Shown here one piece after another: positions 24,645 through 36,039 of a stretch of DNA of 64,000 nucleotides. Position numbers and translations under genes: made by a program. Below the pieces are notes generated by a model. That model was not told where the DNA came from. It saw only the letters and a list, made by a program, of their open reading frames with translations, and did no database searches. Origin of the DNA: Petaurus breviceps papuanus (lineage: Eukaryota; Chordata; Mammalia; Diprotodontia; Petauridae); contig JAMXIF010001195.1 of the NCBI GenBank assembly GCA_028583685.1, forward strand, positions 13,180,182 to 13,244,181, in the 5' to 3' direction. Numbering within the stretch: the stretch's first letter is position 1; each line of letters starts with the position of its first letter.

Positions 24645-24945
24645 AATTAAATCATTTAATAGCAATAAGCACCCCCTTTGTGCCAGGCTCTATGCTAAGC
24701 ACTGGGGAGAGAAATTTAAATTAAAAAAAAAAGACTCTCACCTCAAAGAGTTTACAGTCTAATGGGGGAAGATACACAAAAGAAAAGCTGAAAAACATGG
24801 CAGTGAGGAGGGGAAAGGGATGATTGTATCTGGTGTGGGGGCATAATGAAAAATTCCAGAAAAGTCTAAAAACAGTATAGCTGGTGAAAAATATGGGGTA
24901 AATGTTTTGAGTCCCCTCTTTAAATAGAGGCACTAGAATCCATGA
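24645..24945 (-). mobile_element. L2 LINE 3' end, reverse
   Basis: gtgccaggctctatgctaag, cactggggagag and gagtttacagtctaatgggg are the antisense of the L2 3' terminal signature. Confidence 0.75.
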
Positions 24946-25084
24946 ACCTGCCCTCCAAGCAAAGAATCTATTCAGAGAGCAGAGGGTACTGATGAGGTGT
25001 GAGTATCAGGCTTTCATCATGAGATTCCCCAATGATGAGTTTCTTGGAAAAGAATGTATGATGGAAAAATGAGTAACTAAAAGT

Positions 25085-26525
25085 TCACCTACTGTGAACA
25101 GCTCAAGACACAAACCTGGAAGAGGAGAATAACCACAAAATACTTTCAATCAAAGTTTCAGAGAAAAATAGCACGACAACAAAAAATCAGTTAGAATCAC
25201 TTGAAGAAATGATGCAGAATATTTTTTAGAGTTTAAAATGATATATATGAAATGAAAGTGATAGAGAAAAGAATTGGAAATGAAATAAGACCTATGGAGA
25301 AAAAGATTTGGAAGGAGAATTCATAGTTTAACATAAGAGGAACCTTACCCAAGTAAGAATTCTTGAAATCAAAATAGATGAGGAGCTGACAGACTATAGC
25401 CCATGATGAAAACCTGACCTGGCTCCTTTTTTCACATGGTCTGCTAGCTATGAATGGTCTTGACATGTTAAAATAAAATGTTACTGTGTTTTAAAAATAT
25501 TCTTAGGTCAAGGGCCATACAAAAACCGGCAGCAGGCCATATTTAACCCTTCAGGTTATAGTTAGCTAAACAATGAAATATGTCAAACAGAAGTGAATGC
25601 CTTCATGGGACAACAAGAGATATTAAAACAAAATATTGAAAAAATATAGGAATTTGTAAGGTATCTCTTATCAAAAACAACTGACCATGAAAACAGAAGT
25701 TATGACAAAAAAAGAAAAACCTGGACATCGTATTTCAAGAAACCATATACTTAGAGAATCCTAGAGAATCAAGTAAAAAACTACTTGAGACAATAAATAA
25801 ATTTGGCAAAGTTGCAGGATATAAAATAAACCCAGATAAATCCTTGGCATTCCTATATATTTCCAATGAAATTCAACAGCAAGAGATACAAAGAGAAATC
25901 CCATTTAAAGTTATTGTAGACATTATAAAATATTTGGGAATCTACCTGCCAAAACAAACCCAGGACCTTTATGACCACAACTACAAAACACTTTTCACAT
26001 AAACAAAGTCAGATCTAACTAATTGGAAAAATATCAATTGCTCGTGGCTGGGTCTAGCTAATATAATGAAAATGACAATTTTACCTAAATTAAATTATAT
26101 ATTTAGTGCCATACCAATTAATTTACCAAAAAAACTACTTTATAGAGCTAGAAAAAAGAGTAACAAAATTCATTTGGAAGAATAAATTGTTGAGAATATC
26201 AAGTGAATTAATGAAAAGAAATGCTAGGGAAGGTGGACTAGCTATACCAGATTCAATCTGTATTATAAAGCAGCAGTCATCAAAACTACTTGGTACTGGC
26301 TGAGGAATGAGTGGATCAGTGGAATAGGTTAGGCACATGAGATTCAGAAGTCAATGACTATAGTAATCTATTGTTTGATAAACCCGCAGACCCTGGTTTT
26401 TGGGATAAGAACTCACTATTTGACAAAAACTGCTGGGAAAACCGGAATATAGTATGGCAGAAACTGGGCATAGACCATTATCTAACACCACATACCAAAA
26501 TCAAGTCTAAATGAGTGCATGTTCT
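25085..26525 (+). mobile_element. L1 LINE, internally deleted, with hAT insertion
   Basis: 25085-25380 and 25568-25750 translate in pieces like an L1 ORF1 coiled coil (NQLESLEEMMQN; KNLDIVFQE-like). From about 25757 the ORF2 region after the RT core follows: [69 protein letters not shown], ending near 26525. The RT core and the 3' UTR are missing. The copy is heavily broken. Confidence 0.85.
25382..25567. mobile_element. hAT (Charlie-like) MITE, about 185 bp, in L1
   Basis: Left end gctgacagactatagccc and the reverse complement of the right end agctaactataacctgaa are degenerate inverted repeats. The body (atggtctgctagctatgaat, gggccatacaaaaaccggc) resembles hAT MITEs of the 'ggttggcaaactayggccc' type. 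It splits the ORF1 part of the surrounding L1. No clear 8-bp duplication was found. Confidence 0.65.
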
Positions 26526-26539
26526 AGGTACTAAATAAT

Positions 26540-27010
26540 TTTTTTAATTCATTCAAAAGTAGGTTAGGGTCAAGTTGGAAAGGGATTTAAACGTTATGTA
26601 GAGGAGTTTATATTTGATCCTAAAGATAACAGGAATCCACTAGAATTTTTTGAATATACAATGACATGATCTGACCTGTACTTTAGAAAAATCACTTTGG
26701 CGGGTAGATGGAATGGAGAGAGGAGAGACTTCAGGCAGTAGTCCTTGTAGCCCAGGCAAGAACTGTTGAGGGTATCAATTGTGGTGGCTGTGTGAGTTGA
26801 GAGAAGAAAACAGATATGAGAGGGCAAGAAAGTAGGAGCAAAATGATTTGGTCATAGATTTGATACGTGGTTCAAAGGAGAATGAGGAATCAAGATAGAT
26901 TAAGGATGTTAATTTGGAACCAGAAAGGATGGTAATGCTTTTGATAGAAATATGGAAGTTCAGAAGAGAGGAAGGAAAAAGATATTGAGATTCTCATATA
27001 AATGATGACC
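26540..27010 (-). mobile_element. L2 LINE fragment, reverse
   Basis: gatcctaaagataacagg, ttttagaaaaatcactttgg, gtggtggctgtgtgagttga and gaaatatggaagttcagaag follow antisense L2 in the same order as at 60965-62045. Confidence 0.8.
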
Positions 27011-27600
27011 TATCCATGATTTCTCAGCCTATGTGACTCGTCCTATATCATGGAGCTCCAAAGGGCAGCAAGGATCTAAGTCACCAACCACTTCCCCAGA
27101 GTGTAGAGCTATTGAAGGGAATAGTACTACTCTGATCAGGGAGCTAGGGTTTGGGGAACAGAAGGAAGAATGGAATTTTCTCATCAGCATCCAGCAGTTT
27201 CTTCTAATTTCTACAGTAGATTATAGTTAAGTTATAAACAATTGGAGAGTGGAATGAAGGAGTGTTGGGTGATAGTAGATAAATATGGTAGAATTGGTTT
27301 GGAGACAAACACCAATGGTGTGCTGGAGCCAGCTCAAATGGGATTATGAGAACCAATCAAAAAGTGAGGCTTGATTTATTGTTTTGTTGATTGTTAGGCT
27401 TATTAAAATGATGGAGAAATGTTAATGTTGCACAGATTTTTTTTTCCTCACAGAACTGATTGTCAAACATTTACTTGCACACCTCGAGGTGAAACTGCAT
27501 TGTTTTTATTTTTCCACCCTCTGATGGTTTGTAAGTGCCCATAGTTCATTTCATGGCCCCGCTTGAGTCTCCAGACCCCACTTTGGAGGCAGCTGTGTTG
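27011..27600. other. Unassigned DNA between L2 pieces
   Basis: No repeat is identified with confidence. A short stretch around 27330-27420 (gggattatgagaaccaatca) may be an old repeat. Confidence 0.4.
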
Positions 27601-27604
27601 AATT

Positions 27605-27830
27605 ACAATAGTCTAGAGAAGTGGTGCAATCGAGGAGGAAGGGATGGATATGGAAGATACTTCAGAAATAATTGATTGGATATGAGAAGAAAAAGAAAGG
27701 AAGAGCCAAAGATAACAACAAAGTTTTAAAGAGAATATGATAAGCTGGAAGGTAACCAGAGAAGGGTGGATCAGGGAGATGAAAGATATGAGGATGATAC
27801 TATATAATACTAAGATAAGAAAATAAATGG
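27605..27830 (-). mobile_element. L2 LINE fragment, reverse
   Basis: attacaatagtctagagaag, ggatatggaagatacttcag and attgattggatatgag match antisense L2 downstream of the block at 26540-27010. The two may be parts of one copy. Confidence 0.6.
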
Positions 27831-27834
27831 GGAT

Positions 27835-27990
27835 TTTTAGCCTGGAGAATTCTTGGGAAGAATCATGATAGCCATCTACAAAATTCTGAAGGATTGTCAC
27901 ATAGAAGAGGGATTAAGCTTGTTCTGCACAGCCCTAGGGGGCAGATCTAGGAGAATTAGCTTACTTTGTTGCCCCATCATATTGTTGACT
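27835..27990 (+). mobile_element. CR1/L3 LINE fragment (ORF2 C-terminus)
   Basis: Translation pieces SLEN, IMIAIYKILKDCHIEEGLSL, FC match the CR1-type SLEKRRLRGDLIAVYKYLKG segment downstream of the RT domain. Confidence 0.75.
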
Positions 27991-28099
27991 CATCTTGAGG
28001 TTGGAATCCATCAACCTTCCTCCTGCCATCTTTTGCCTTGAATTCATTTCTAGCCATATCTGTTGCAGTCTTTACTTGTGCAGTTAATTTAATTCTAGT

Positions 28100-28470
28100 G
28101 CAGTTGGCATTTGCGATGATTAAAATTTGTGTTAGCTTTAGCTCACCATTTTAACTTGTCTAAATTTCTTTGAATCCCAATTCTGTCATCTAGTGTATTA
28201 AGTAACTACCTATGCAGTTTCATCTTCAAATTTGATATATATGTCATGTCTGGATTCAGGTTGCTAATAAAAATTTTAAAAAAGAGAAGACGGCCAAGGA
28301 CAGAGTCCTGGGATTACCCTCCTCTGCACACCTAGACACCATTCCATTAATCATTATTGTCTGGGGTCAGTCAACAAGCTACAAATACATCTAACTCTAC
28401 TATCCTCCAGTTCACATCCTTCCATTTTGTCCAGAAGGATGCCACAAGGGACTCACAGTTTTTATAGCAA
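28100..28470 (-). mobile_element. CR1/L3 LINE fragment (RT domain), reverse
   Basis: The reverse-strand translation gives LLDKMEGCELEDSRVRCI, a decayed form of the GVPQGSVLGPLLF region, KIFISNLNPDMTYISNLKMK (CR1 NIFINDLDEGI..FADDTKL) and NTLDDRIGIQRNLDKLKW. These are the CR1-clade RT landmarks in order. The key FADD is degraded. Confidence 0.82.
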
Positions 28471-28539
28471 TTCTCCTGAATTAATATCTTACCACAGTCA
28501 TAAGCTGCAAGAATTATTAACATCATACTCATATGGATA

Positions 28540-28645
28540 TAATGGAGAGAGTTTTAAATGATCTTTCTTACCCTATTTGAAATCCCATCAGCTCCCATGA
28601 GTTCAACTTAATGTGGATGACTCCCAGAGCTATGTATCAAATCTA
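28540..28645 (+). mobile_element. L2 LINE scrap (RT region)
   Basis: aatcccatcagctcccatga, gttcaacttaatgtggatga, ctcccagagctatgtatc follow the L2 segment that encodes ..DLISSHGFN..YADDSQIY. Confidence 0.65.
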
Positions 28646-30379
28646 ATTTAAAAAACAAACACAATATTTAAGTATCTATCCTTTGCAGGGTTCAGATCCT
28701 AAACAAAAATATTCTCTACTTTGAAGGAGCTTACATAAAATTAATTTTGAAACACAAGGTCTAAGCGATTATTGTTTAAGTGATTTGTTCAGATGCTGGA
28801 TTTTTATTTTTAATTTTTGTTCATTTTATTTATAATTTATGGAATAAGATAAGTGCTTGTGTAACATATTTTAATAAAAAGATGATTGTACATGAAACTG
28901 AACATATATTATACATAAATTGATATTCCTCTTAAGTGTATGATCAAATTATTATGTAAATTTTCTTTGTCCCTTTTTCTTCACTTCCCCTTCCTAAAGA
29001 TGACTATAATTAGATAAACATATGTGCATATGTATATACATATGTGTGAGTGTGTGTAATCATTCCATACATACTTGTATTTTTCAGTTGTCTATCTGGA
29101 GTCAGAGAGTGTCTTCCTTCATATGTTCCTTGTAGTTAATTTAAGTATTTGTATAAGTCAAAATAACTTATTCATTCAAAGTGTTCTTAAAACAATATTG
29201 CTATAACTGTATCAATGTTCTCTTGGTTCTGCTGTTTTCACTGGTCAGTATCTCATGAAAGGCTATCCATGTTTTTTTTCCCTAAAATCATCAAGCTCAT
29301 CATTTCTTATAGCACAATACTATTCTATTACCATCATATACCACAAGGTGTTCAGCCACTGCCCAATTGATTGGCATCCCTGCAATTTCAAGTTCTTTGG
29401 CACCACAAAGAGAGTTGCTATCTACATTTCAGAAAATATGGGTTCTAGGGGAAGAGCCAAGATGGTAGAGTAAAAGCAGGGACTTGCTTGAGATCTTCCC
29501 CAACCCCTCCAAATACCTATAAAAATGACTTTAAACAAATTCTAGGGCACCAAATGACAGAGAAAAACAGATTTCGAGTTCAAGACATCCTGGAAGATCA
29601 ACAAGAAAGGTCTACTACACCATTCTAAGAGAAGAGCCAGAGCAGTGTGGACCACACTGGCAGAAATGGGACCAGAGCAGGCATCAGAGGACTGAATCAC
29701 CGGCAGCTGTGGTGGTTTCCAGACTTCTGATGTCACAAACATCAAAGAAAGCTTAGAAGGTGAGTAGGAAGCATATATCAGATCTTGGTGAGAGAGGAAT
29801 GCAGTCAAAACCCATTCAAAGGGAAGTGCAGTGGCAATTTCTGAAGCTCTTGGCCCACAGATACTAGGGGGATCAAGTGACTGATCATAGGGGGATTGCA
29901 GGGATCTCTTTGATGGTTCTGAGGCAGAATTTGCTTGCTTTATGCATGCTTGGATCTGGGTCCTAGTCCTGGATGGAAGTCCTGCTGTGAGGAGGAGCAC
30001 TACCATGGCACAGCTTTTGGCAGTGGTGGAGAGGAAATCCTCCTCACAGCTGCAAGGCAGAAAAGAGTGCTTGTGGTCACTCATAGACCACAGCACAGAA
30101 CAGAATAGGAGTAAAAACCTCTCCTTTACATCATACCACCTTGGAAGAACTGAAAACTTACAGGTCCCTAGAACTATCCCTGACAAGACCTGCACAAAAC
30201 CTCTGAAACTAGGGGTACACCTTCCACACTGAGAACAGAGTCCAACCTTAACAAAGAGTTAAAAATTCAAGTCATTGGCTGGGAAAAAGAGCAAATAGCA
30301 GAAAAAATCAGAATATAGAATCTTACTTTGGTGACAAAGACAATAAAAACATACAACCGAAAGACAACAAAATCAAAGC

Positions 30380-31312
30380 TCCTACATCTGAAGTCTCCAA
30401 GAAAAATATGAATAGGTCACAGGCGATGAAAGAGCTCAAAAAGGATTTTGAAACCCAAGAAAGAAAAGTAGAAGAAAAATGGGGAAGAGAAATGAAAAAT
30501 GAGTCAACACCTTGCTAAAGGAGACAAAAAAAAATGTTGAAGAAGTTAACACCTTCAAAAATAGACTAAATCAAATGGCAAAAGAGGTCCAAAAACTCAA
30601 TGAGGAGAAGAATGCCTTAAAAAGAAGAATTGGTCAAATAGAAGAGGAGATCCAAAAGTTCACTAAAAAAAGAATTCCTTAAAAATTAGAATGGAACAAA
30701 TGATAGCTAATGACTTTATGAGAAAACAGTAAATTATAAAACAAAACCAAAGGAATTTTAAAAATAGAAGACAATGTGAAATATCTTATTGGAAAAACAA
30801 CTTACCTGGAAAATAGATCCATGAGAGATAACTTAAAAATTATTGGGCTACCTGAAAGCCATCATCAAAAAATTATCTTTCAAGAAATCTTCAATGAAAA
30901 CTGCCCTGATATTCTAGAAAAAAAAAAGTAAAATAGAAGTTGAAAGAATCCACCAATCACCTTCTGAAAGACATCCCAAAAGGAAAGCACCTAGGAATAT
31001 TCCAGAGTTCCCAGGTCAAGGAGAAGATATTATAAGCATCCAGAAAGTAACAATTCAAGTGTTGTGGAGCCACAGTTAGGATAACACAAGATTGAGCAGC
31101 TTCTACATTAAGGGATCAGAGGACTTGTAATATGATATTCCAAAGGTCAAAGGAACTAGGATTAAAACCAAGAATCACCTACCCAGAAAAACTGAGTATA
31201 ATAGTTCAGGGGTGGACATTCCATGAAATGGAGGCATTTCAAGCATTCTAATTGAAAAGACCAGAACTAAATAAAAAATTTGACTTTCAAATGCAAGACT
31301 CAAGAGAAGCAT
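30380..31312 (+). pseudogene. L1/HAL1 ORF1p-like frame, broken (copy 2)
   Basis: Pieces match copies 1 and 3: a coiled coil around 30430-30620, LENRSMRDNLKIIGLPESHH around 30810-30870, then the C-terminal part ending near 31312. More damaged than copies 1 and 3, with multiple stops, frame changes and small gaps. Confidence 0.75.
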
Positions 31313-32254
31313 GAAAAAGTAAACAGGAAAGAGAAATCAAAAGGGACTTATTAAAGTGGAACTGTTTATATTTCTTTATGGAAAGATGATCTCTGTAACT
31401 CATGAGATCTTTCTCATTATTAGGGCAGTTGGAGGGATTCTATCTATCTGTCTATCTACACAAACACACACATATATACACACATTTATATATACATATA
31501 TGTATGTACATATATATGTATATACATACATATGCACATATATATGTATGTGCATATATAGAGAGACAGACAGACATACAGACAGAGACAGACAGAGGGC
31601 ACAGAGTGACTTGAGTATGAAAGAATGATATCTAAAAATTAAGGGGTGAGAGAGGAATGTACTGGAAGAAGGAGAAAGAGAGAGGTAGAATGGGATAAAT
31701 TATCTCACATAGAGGAGTCTTTTACAAGTAAAAGTCAAGCTTTTACAGTTGAGGGAAAGGGGGGGTAAGAGGGAATGAGTGAACCTTACTCTTGTCAGAT
31801 TTGACTTAAGGAGGGAAAGAAATACATACTCAATTGGGTATGGAGATCTATCTTAACCTACAAGAAATTAGGGTGGAAGGGGATAAGAGACAGGGTAATG
31901 ACAGAAGGGAGAGCAGATTGGGGGAGGGGTAATCAGAAGCAAACACTTTTGAGGAAGGGCAGGGTCAAAGGAGAGAATAGTATAAATGGGCAGTGGAATA
32001 GGATGGAGGGAGATATAGTTAGTCTTTCACAACACGACTATTATGGAAGGATTTTTCATGACTATGTATATATAACCTATATCAAATTGCTTGCCTTCTT
32101 AATCAGGATGTGTGGGGAGAAAAGAGGGGAAAGAATTTAAAAATCAAAGTTTTAAAAACAAATGTTAAAAATTGCCTTTACATGCAACTGAGAAATAAGA
32201 TACAGAGACAACTGGACATCGAAATCTATCTTGCCCTCTAGGAAAATAGAAGGA

Positions 32255-32746
32255 AATAATGGTAATAGCAGTTTGAAGATCTTCCCTGGCCCTTAATAAG
32301 CCTAAGGGAATTTGAAGATTTTTCCTGCTTTGAAAATAACTCTGTCCCTTAATAGGTTGAATGTAATCACATTGAGCTTGTGATTGGAGGAGTTTGCTGA
32401 AGGGTGGAGCAGAGTCCACAGGAAAATGTGAGTCAGAGCTAGCTAGATGGGCAGGAGGAGAGAATGCTTCCCAGGGAGACAGATTTTGTGAGTAAATATT
32501 GATCTTATGTTGGTGTTTGTGGGAAGGTTAAAGGATGGTGTGGCTCTCTGTGCTGTTATTGCTTATTAACTTCTTTGCTACTATGATCAAATTGGATTAC
32601 TGGTGTTGGGATTTGGTTTTCTGGTATCTGGATTAATGTTTTGCCTCTGTCTTCTATATAGAGATTCTGTTATGTTATGCAATTGAGCACCATGCAAGTA
32701 TATTTGTAGTGATCATGGGTGCTACATATCTTGCATTAGCACTACA
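32255..32746 (+). mobile_element. Solo LTR of an endogenous retrovirus (family A)
   Basis: A 492-bp insertion that interrupts HAL1 3' UTR sequence continuous in the other copies. It is flanked by aagga and aaggg, consistent with a 5-bp duplication. Homologous over its length to the reverse-oriented LTR at 38809-39290. No internal viral sequence remains. It is younger than the HAL1 that holds it. Confidence 0.82.
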
Positions 32747-34184
32747 AAGGGGAAGGGGAGAAGAGAAGGGGGGCAATAGAAGGGAGGGCAGTGTGGGAGA
32801 AAGGGTAATCAGAATGCATGCTATCTTGTGGTGGGGTGAGGGGATAGATGGGGAGAAGATTTGAAACTCAATACCTTGTCAAAGTGAATGTTGAAAACTA
32901 AAAGTAAATTAATTAATAAAGTCTTAAAAAAGAACATATAGGTTCTTCTCCTTTTTCTCTAATCATCTTTGGAAATAAACTTCTCAGTGGTATTGCTAAC
33001 TCTTTAGGCATAATTCCAGATTGCTCTCCAAAATTGTTGGGTCAGTTCACAATTCCACCAACAATGAATTAATGTCCCAATTTTTCTCCATCCCCTCCAA
33101 CATTTTTCACTTTCTCCTTCAATCATTTTAGCCAATCTGATAGGTGTAAAATGATATCTCAAGGTTGTTTTAATTCACATTTCTCTAATTAATAATGATT
33201 TAGAGCATTTTATAGGAACATAAATTGTTTTGATTTCTTCATCATAAAATTGCACGTTCCAGCCTTCTGACCATTTATCAATTCTTAACAGACTTGATCA
33301 AGTTCTTCATATATTCAAGATATGAGACCTTTATCTAAGGCCCCATCTGTAATTTTTCCTCCATTTTCTGCTTTCCTTATGATCTTGACTGCATTTGTTT
33401 TATTTGTATAAAATATTTTTAATTTAATGTAATCAAAATTATTCATTTTACACCTGATTCTTATCTCTCTCTTGTTTGTTCATAAATTGTTTTCCTATCC
33501 ATAATTCTGAGAAATAATATGTTCCATGTTCTTCCATTTTTCTTATAATATCTCTCTTTTTGTATCTGGATCATATATCCATTTTGACTTTATCTTGGCA
33601 AATACTGTAAGATATTAGCTGTTACCCAATTTCTGCCATACTGCTTTACAGTTTTCCCAATTTTTTTCTTTTTACCAAATAATGAATTCTTATCCCCAAA
33701 TCTAAAGTCTTTATACTTGTCAAATACACAGGTTACTATATTTATTTGCTGCTGTAAATTATACATCTACTCTGTTCCAGTGGTCTATTTTTCTATTTCT
33801 TAGCCTATACTAGATAGTTTTGAAAATTACTGCCTTATATTTTAAGATCTTGTACTGCTAAATCTCCTTCCTCTACATTTTCCCCTTAGTTCCTTTGATA
33901 TTTTTTACTTATGCTCTTCTAAATAAATTTGTTAAAATTTTTTGTCTAATTTGGTCATTTATTTTGTAATCTAATTGGGATGCAATTGACTATATAAATT
34001 AGTTTAGGTAAAACTGTCATTTATTAGATTGTTCCTGTCTACCAATGAACAGTTAATATTTCTCCAATTATTTAAATTTGATTTTATTTACATACTTTTT
34101 TTACTTTTGTTTCTATAACTCCAAATTCCCCTTTAGCTCTAAATTTCTAGCTTTACATATTGCTAGATACATGACCAAGTGGTT

Positions 34185-34450
34185 CCCATGATGCAGAGAG
34201 AAAGCACCAAATTCTGAGTGAATATCCTGACTTCAAATGATGGCTTTCTAATTTGCTACTTGTGTAACCCTTGAGGAACTCAATTCCTATCCCTTGTTCT
34301 CAGTTTCCTCATCTTTAAAATGATAGGGTTGGAGGAGATAACCTATAAGATACTTTTCAGTTCTAGATCTATGATTCTTAGAATGAGGTCTGAATAAGAG
34401 ATCTCTAAAAAGTACCTTTCAGTTATAATCCCTATGACATCTGTAACAAT
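34185..34450 (+). mobile_element. MIR/THER-like SINE with 3' 'agatctatgat' end
   Basis: gcagagagaaagcaccaaat, ctcagtttcctcatctttaa, gggttggaggagataaccta and cagttctagatctatgattc. A second, partial copy of the 3' end seems to follow at 34380-34450. Confidence 0.7.
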
Positions 34451-34507
34451 CTAGTATATTCATCTGGACCTTGGCTTCATCACCTCTAAAATGGATCTAG
34501 TTTTCTT

Positions 34508-34671
34508 TTCTTTTTTTTTTGCCTTTTTGGAGGGCAACTGGGGTTGAGTAACTTTCCCAAAGTTACACAGGTAGGTTTTTTTGTGTGTTAAGTGTCTGAG
34601 GCCGGATCTGAACCCAGGTTCTCCTGACTCCAGGGCCGGCACTTTACTCACTGCACCACCTAGCCGCCCCC
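34508..34671 (-). mobile_element. WSINE-type SINE, reverse
   Basis: T-rich tail, gagggcaactggggttgag, tgaggccggatctgaaccc and gcaccacctagccgcccc. Flanks share ctagtt, so the duplication is degenerate. Confidence 0.9.
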
Positions 34672-34679
34672 ACTAGTTA

Positions 34680-35170
34680 TATTTTCTAAGGTGAACTCTG
34701 AAGAGTGATTCTAAATATTTTTTCAAATAAAAATTATAAATGCAATATTAATTAGCTTTCAATTTATGACCCTAGATACCAGTCATTTGTATTGTTTCAC
34801 TTCTCATGCTACACCAAGTGTTTAAATGGAATTCCAGCATGGGCTAATTTTCCATCTATATAATCTGTAGAAGCATAAGAAAGAAGGATTGTAGAAAAAC
34901 TTTCCTAAAGGAAACAGATTCATACATATGTACAAGTTGAGGATAGATATAGTGTAATTGGATAAATGGTATAGAAGAAGTTTTTTTTTTTTTTTTAAGA
35001 TATACTGAACTGAGAGTTAGTAGAAGTGATTTTACTTTCACTGTTGTTATTAAATTACCCTTTGGCTAAGTGATAGGGAATCTCAAAGTAATAGAAAATG
35101 CATATGCCCATTCCTATATGTGTATATACATACCATGTGTGTCCATCCATATGTATACATATGTAACTAA
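34680..35170. other. Unassigned DNA with a short TA/TG microsatellite
   Basis: A TATG/TACA tract lies at about 35105-35165. Otherwise nothing is recognised. Confidence 0.45.
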
Positions 35171-35184
35171 ACCCCCTACCTTTC

Positions 35185-35497
35185 TTTTTTTTTTTTTTTA
35201 AAGCTATAAGGGTTAAGTAACTTGCTCAAGGTTACACGGCCAGTTATTTCTGGGTGTGGTGCTAAGCATCTGAGCCCGGACTTGATCCAGGTCATCCCAA
35301 CACTGGAGCCGGTGCTCTTACTCACTGAGCCACCTGGCCGCCCCTAAGCAATTGGGGTTAAGTAACTTGCTCAAGGTTACGCGGCCAGGTGTTTCTGGGT
35401 GGGTGCTAAGTGTCTGAGCCCGGGATTCGATCTCCAGGTCTTCTCAACACTAGAGCCGGTGCTCTTACTCGCTGTGCTACCTGGCCGCCCCCTACAT
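35185..35497 (-). mobile_element. Dimeric WSINE-type SINE
   Basis: Two head-to-tail copies of the 'cacacccagaaata' SINE in reverse orientation, meeting at 35344/35345. Only the left (3') unit has a poly-T/A tail; at the inner junction gccgcccc runs straight into taagcaattgg. A 13-bp duplication ccccctacctttc (35172-35184 and 35498-35510) is identical and flanks the pair as one unit. Confidence 0.88.
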
Positions 35498-35519
35498 CCC
35501 CCTACCTTTCAAGAAGAAC

Positions 35520-36036
35520 CAGTTAATTGTGTTCCTATCATGGAAGCATGGTGGCTGCCAACACAGGTTCTTAGATCTGCTTTTCTAAAGGAAAGCAACT
35601 CAAAATGGGTTAACCATTTTGCTTTAATCAAACATATGTCATTTATCTACTTCAGGGGAAAAAGGTACAAGAAAACAGAGAAACAGATGAAGCAGACAGG
35701 CTTCCAACTGTCTAACCATTGCATCCCTACATAGTCATAGTTACCAGAGAGGGAAGCACCAATATCTGACTTTTCAGAGCTGGGGGCCTCGATGGCTGCC
35801 CAGAGTCTCGTCTGGCCAAATCACACAACATTTCTCAAAGTGAGCCCCAAAACAAAGCCTCGCTTCAGAGTTTATATAGCCATCTCCTGGCTCAGAGAAT
35901 GTAACAACCCTCTTGACCCACTGCCCAATCACAAAGTATCTTATGAAAAACAAGCCTCCCCCCACAGGCTCCAGGTACACTTAAGCCTCAAAGGGCCTAG
36001 GGGCAGGGAAGATCTTAAATTCACATTCCCATAACA
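35520..36036 (-). mobile_element. Solo LTR of an endogenous retrovirus (family B)
   Basis: About 517 bp, homologous over its length to the forward LTR at 42683-43313 (shared blocks include aaaatgggttaaccattttg, caaatcacacaacatttctc). The reverse strand starts tgttatgggaatgtgaattt. No internal viral sequence adjoins it and no clean target duplication was found. Confidence 0.8.
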
Positions 36037-36039
36037 ACT

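Larger units (their letters stand above)
29447..32935 (+). mobile_element. HAL1-type LINE, copy 2, in L1 and carrying an LTR
   Basis: Starts ggggaagagccaagatggta and ends in an A-rich tail near 32930. Target duplication atatgggttct (29436-29446) versus atataggttct (32936-32946), 10 of 11. ORF1-like sequence at about 30380-31310 is followed by the 3' UTR with a TA/TG microsatellite at 31440-31600. No ORF2. Without the 492-bp LTR (32255-32746) it is about 3.0 kb, close to copies 1 and 3. Confidence 0.88.
28800..34140 (-). mobile_element. L1 LINE 3' half, reverse, split by HAL1 copy 2
   Basis: The right part (34140 down to 32947) is antisense ORF2 from just after the RT core (AYSIANKTVLPKLIYIVN-like) through the C-terminal domain. 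The left part (29435 down to about 28800) carries the ORF2 end and 3' UTR. The two parts join at the HAL1 target duplication. ORF2 is broken. Confidence 0.87.

Noticed and set aside
29542-30195. 217-codon reverse-strand open frame, the longest in the window
   Set aside because: It lies antisense in the 5' region of HAL1 copy 2 and has no recognisable domain; it is not a host gene. Kept only as part of the antisense-frame finding.
31356-31628. THTYIHT-type overlapping frames
   Set aside because: Translation of the microsatellite in the HAL1 3' UTR.
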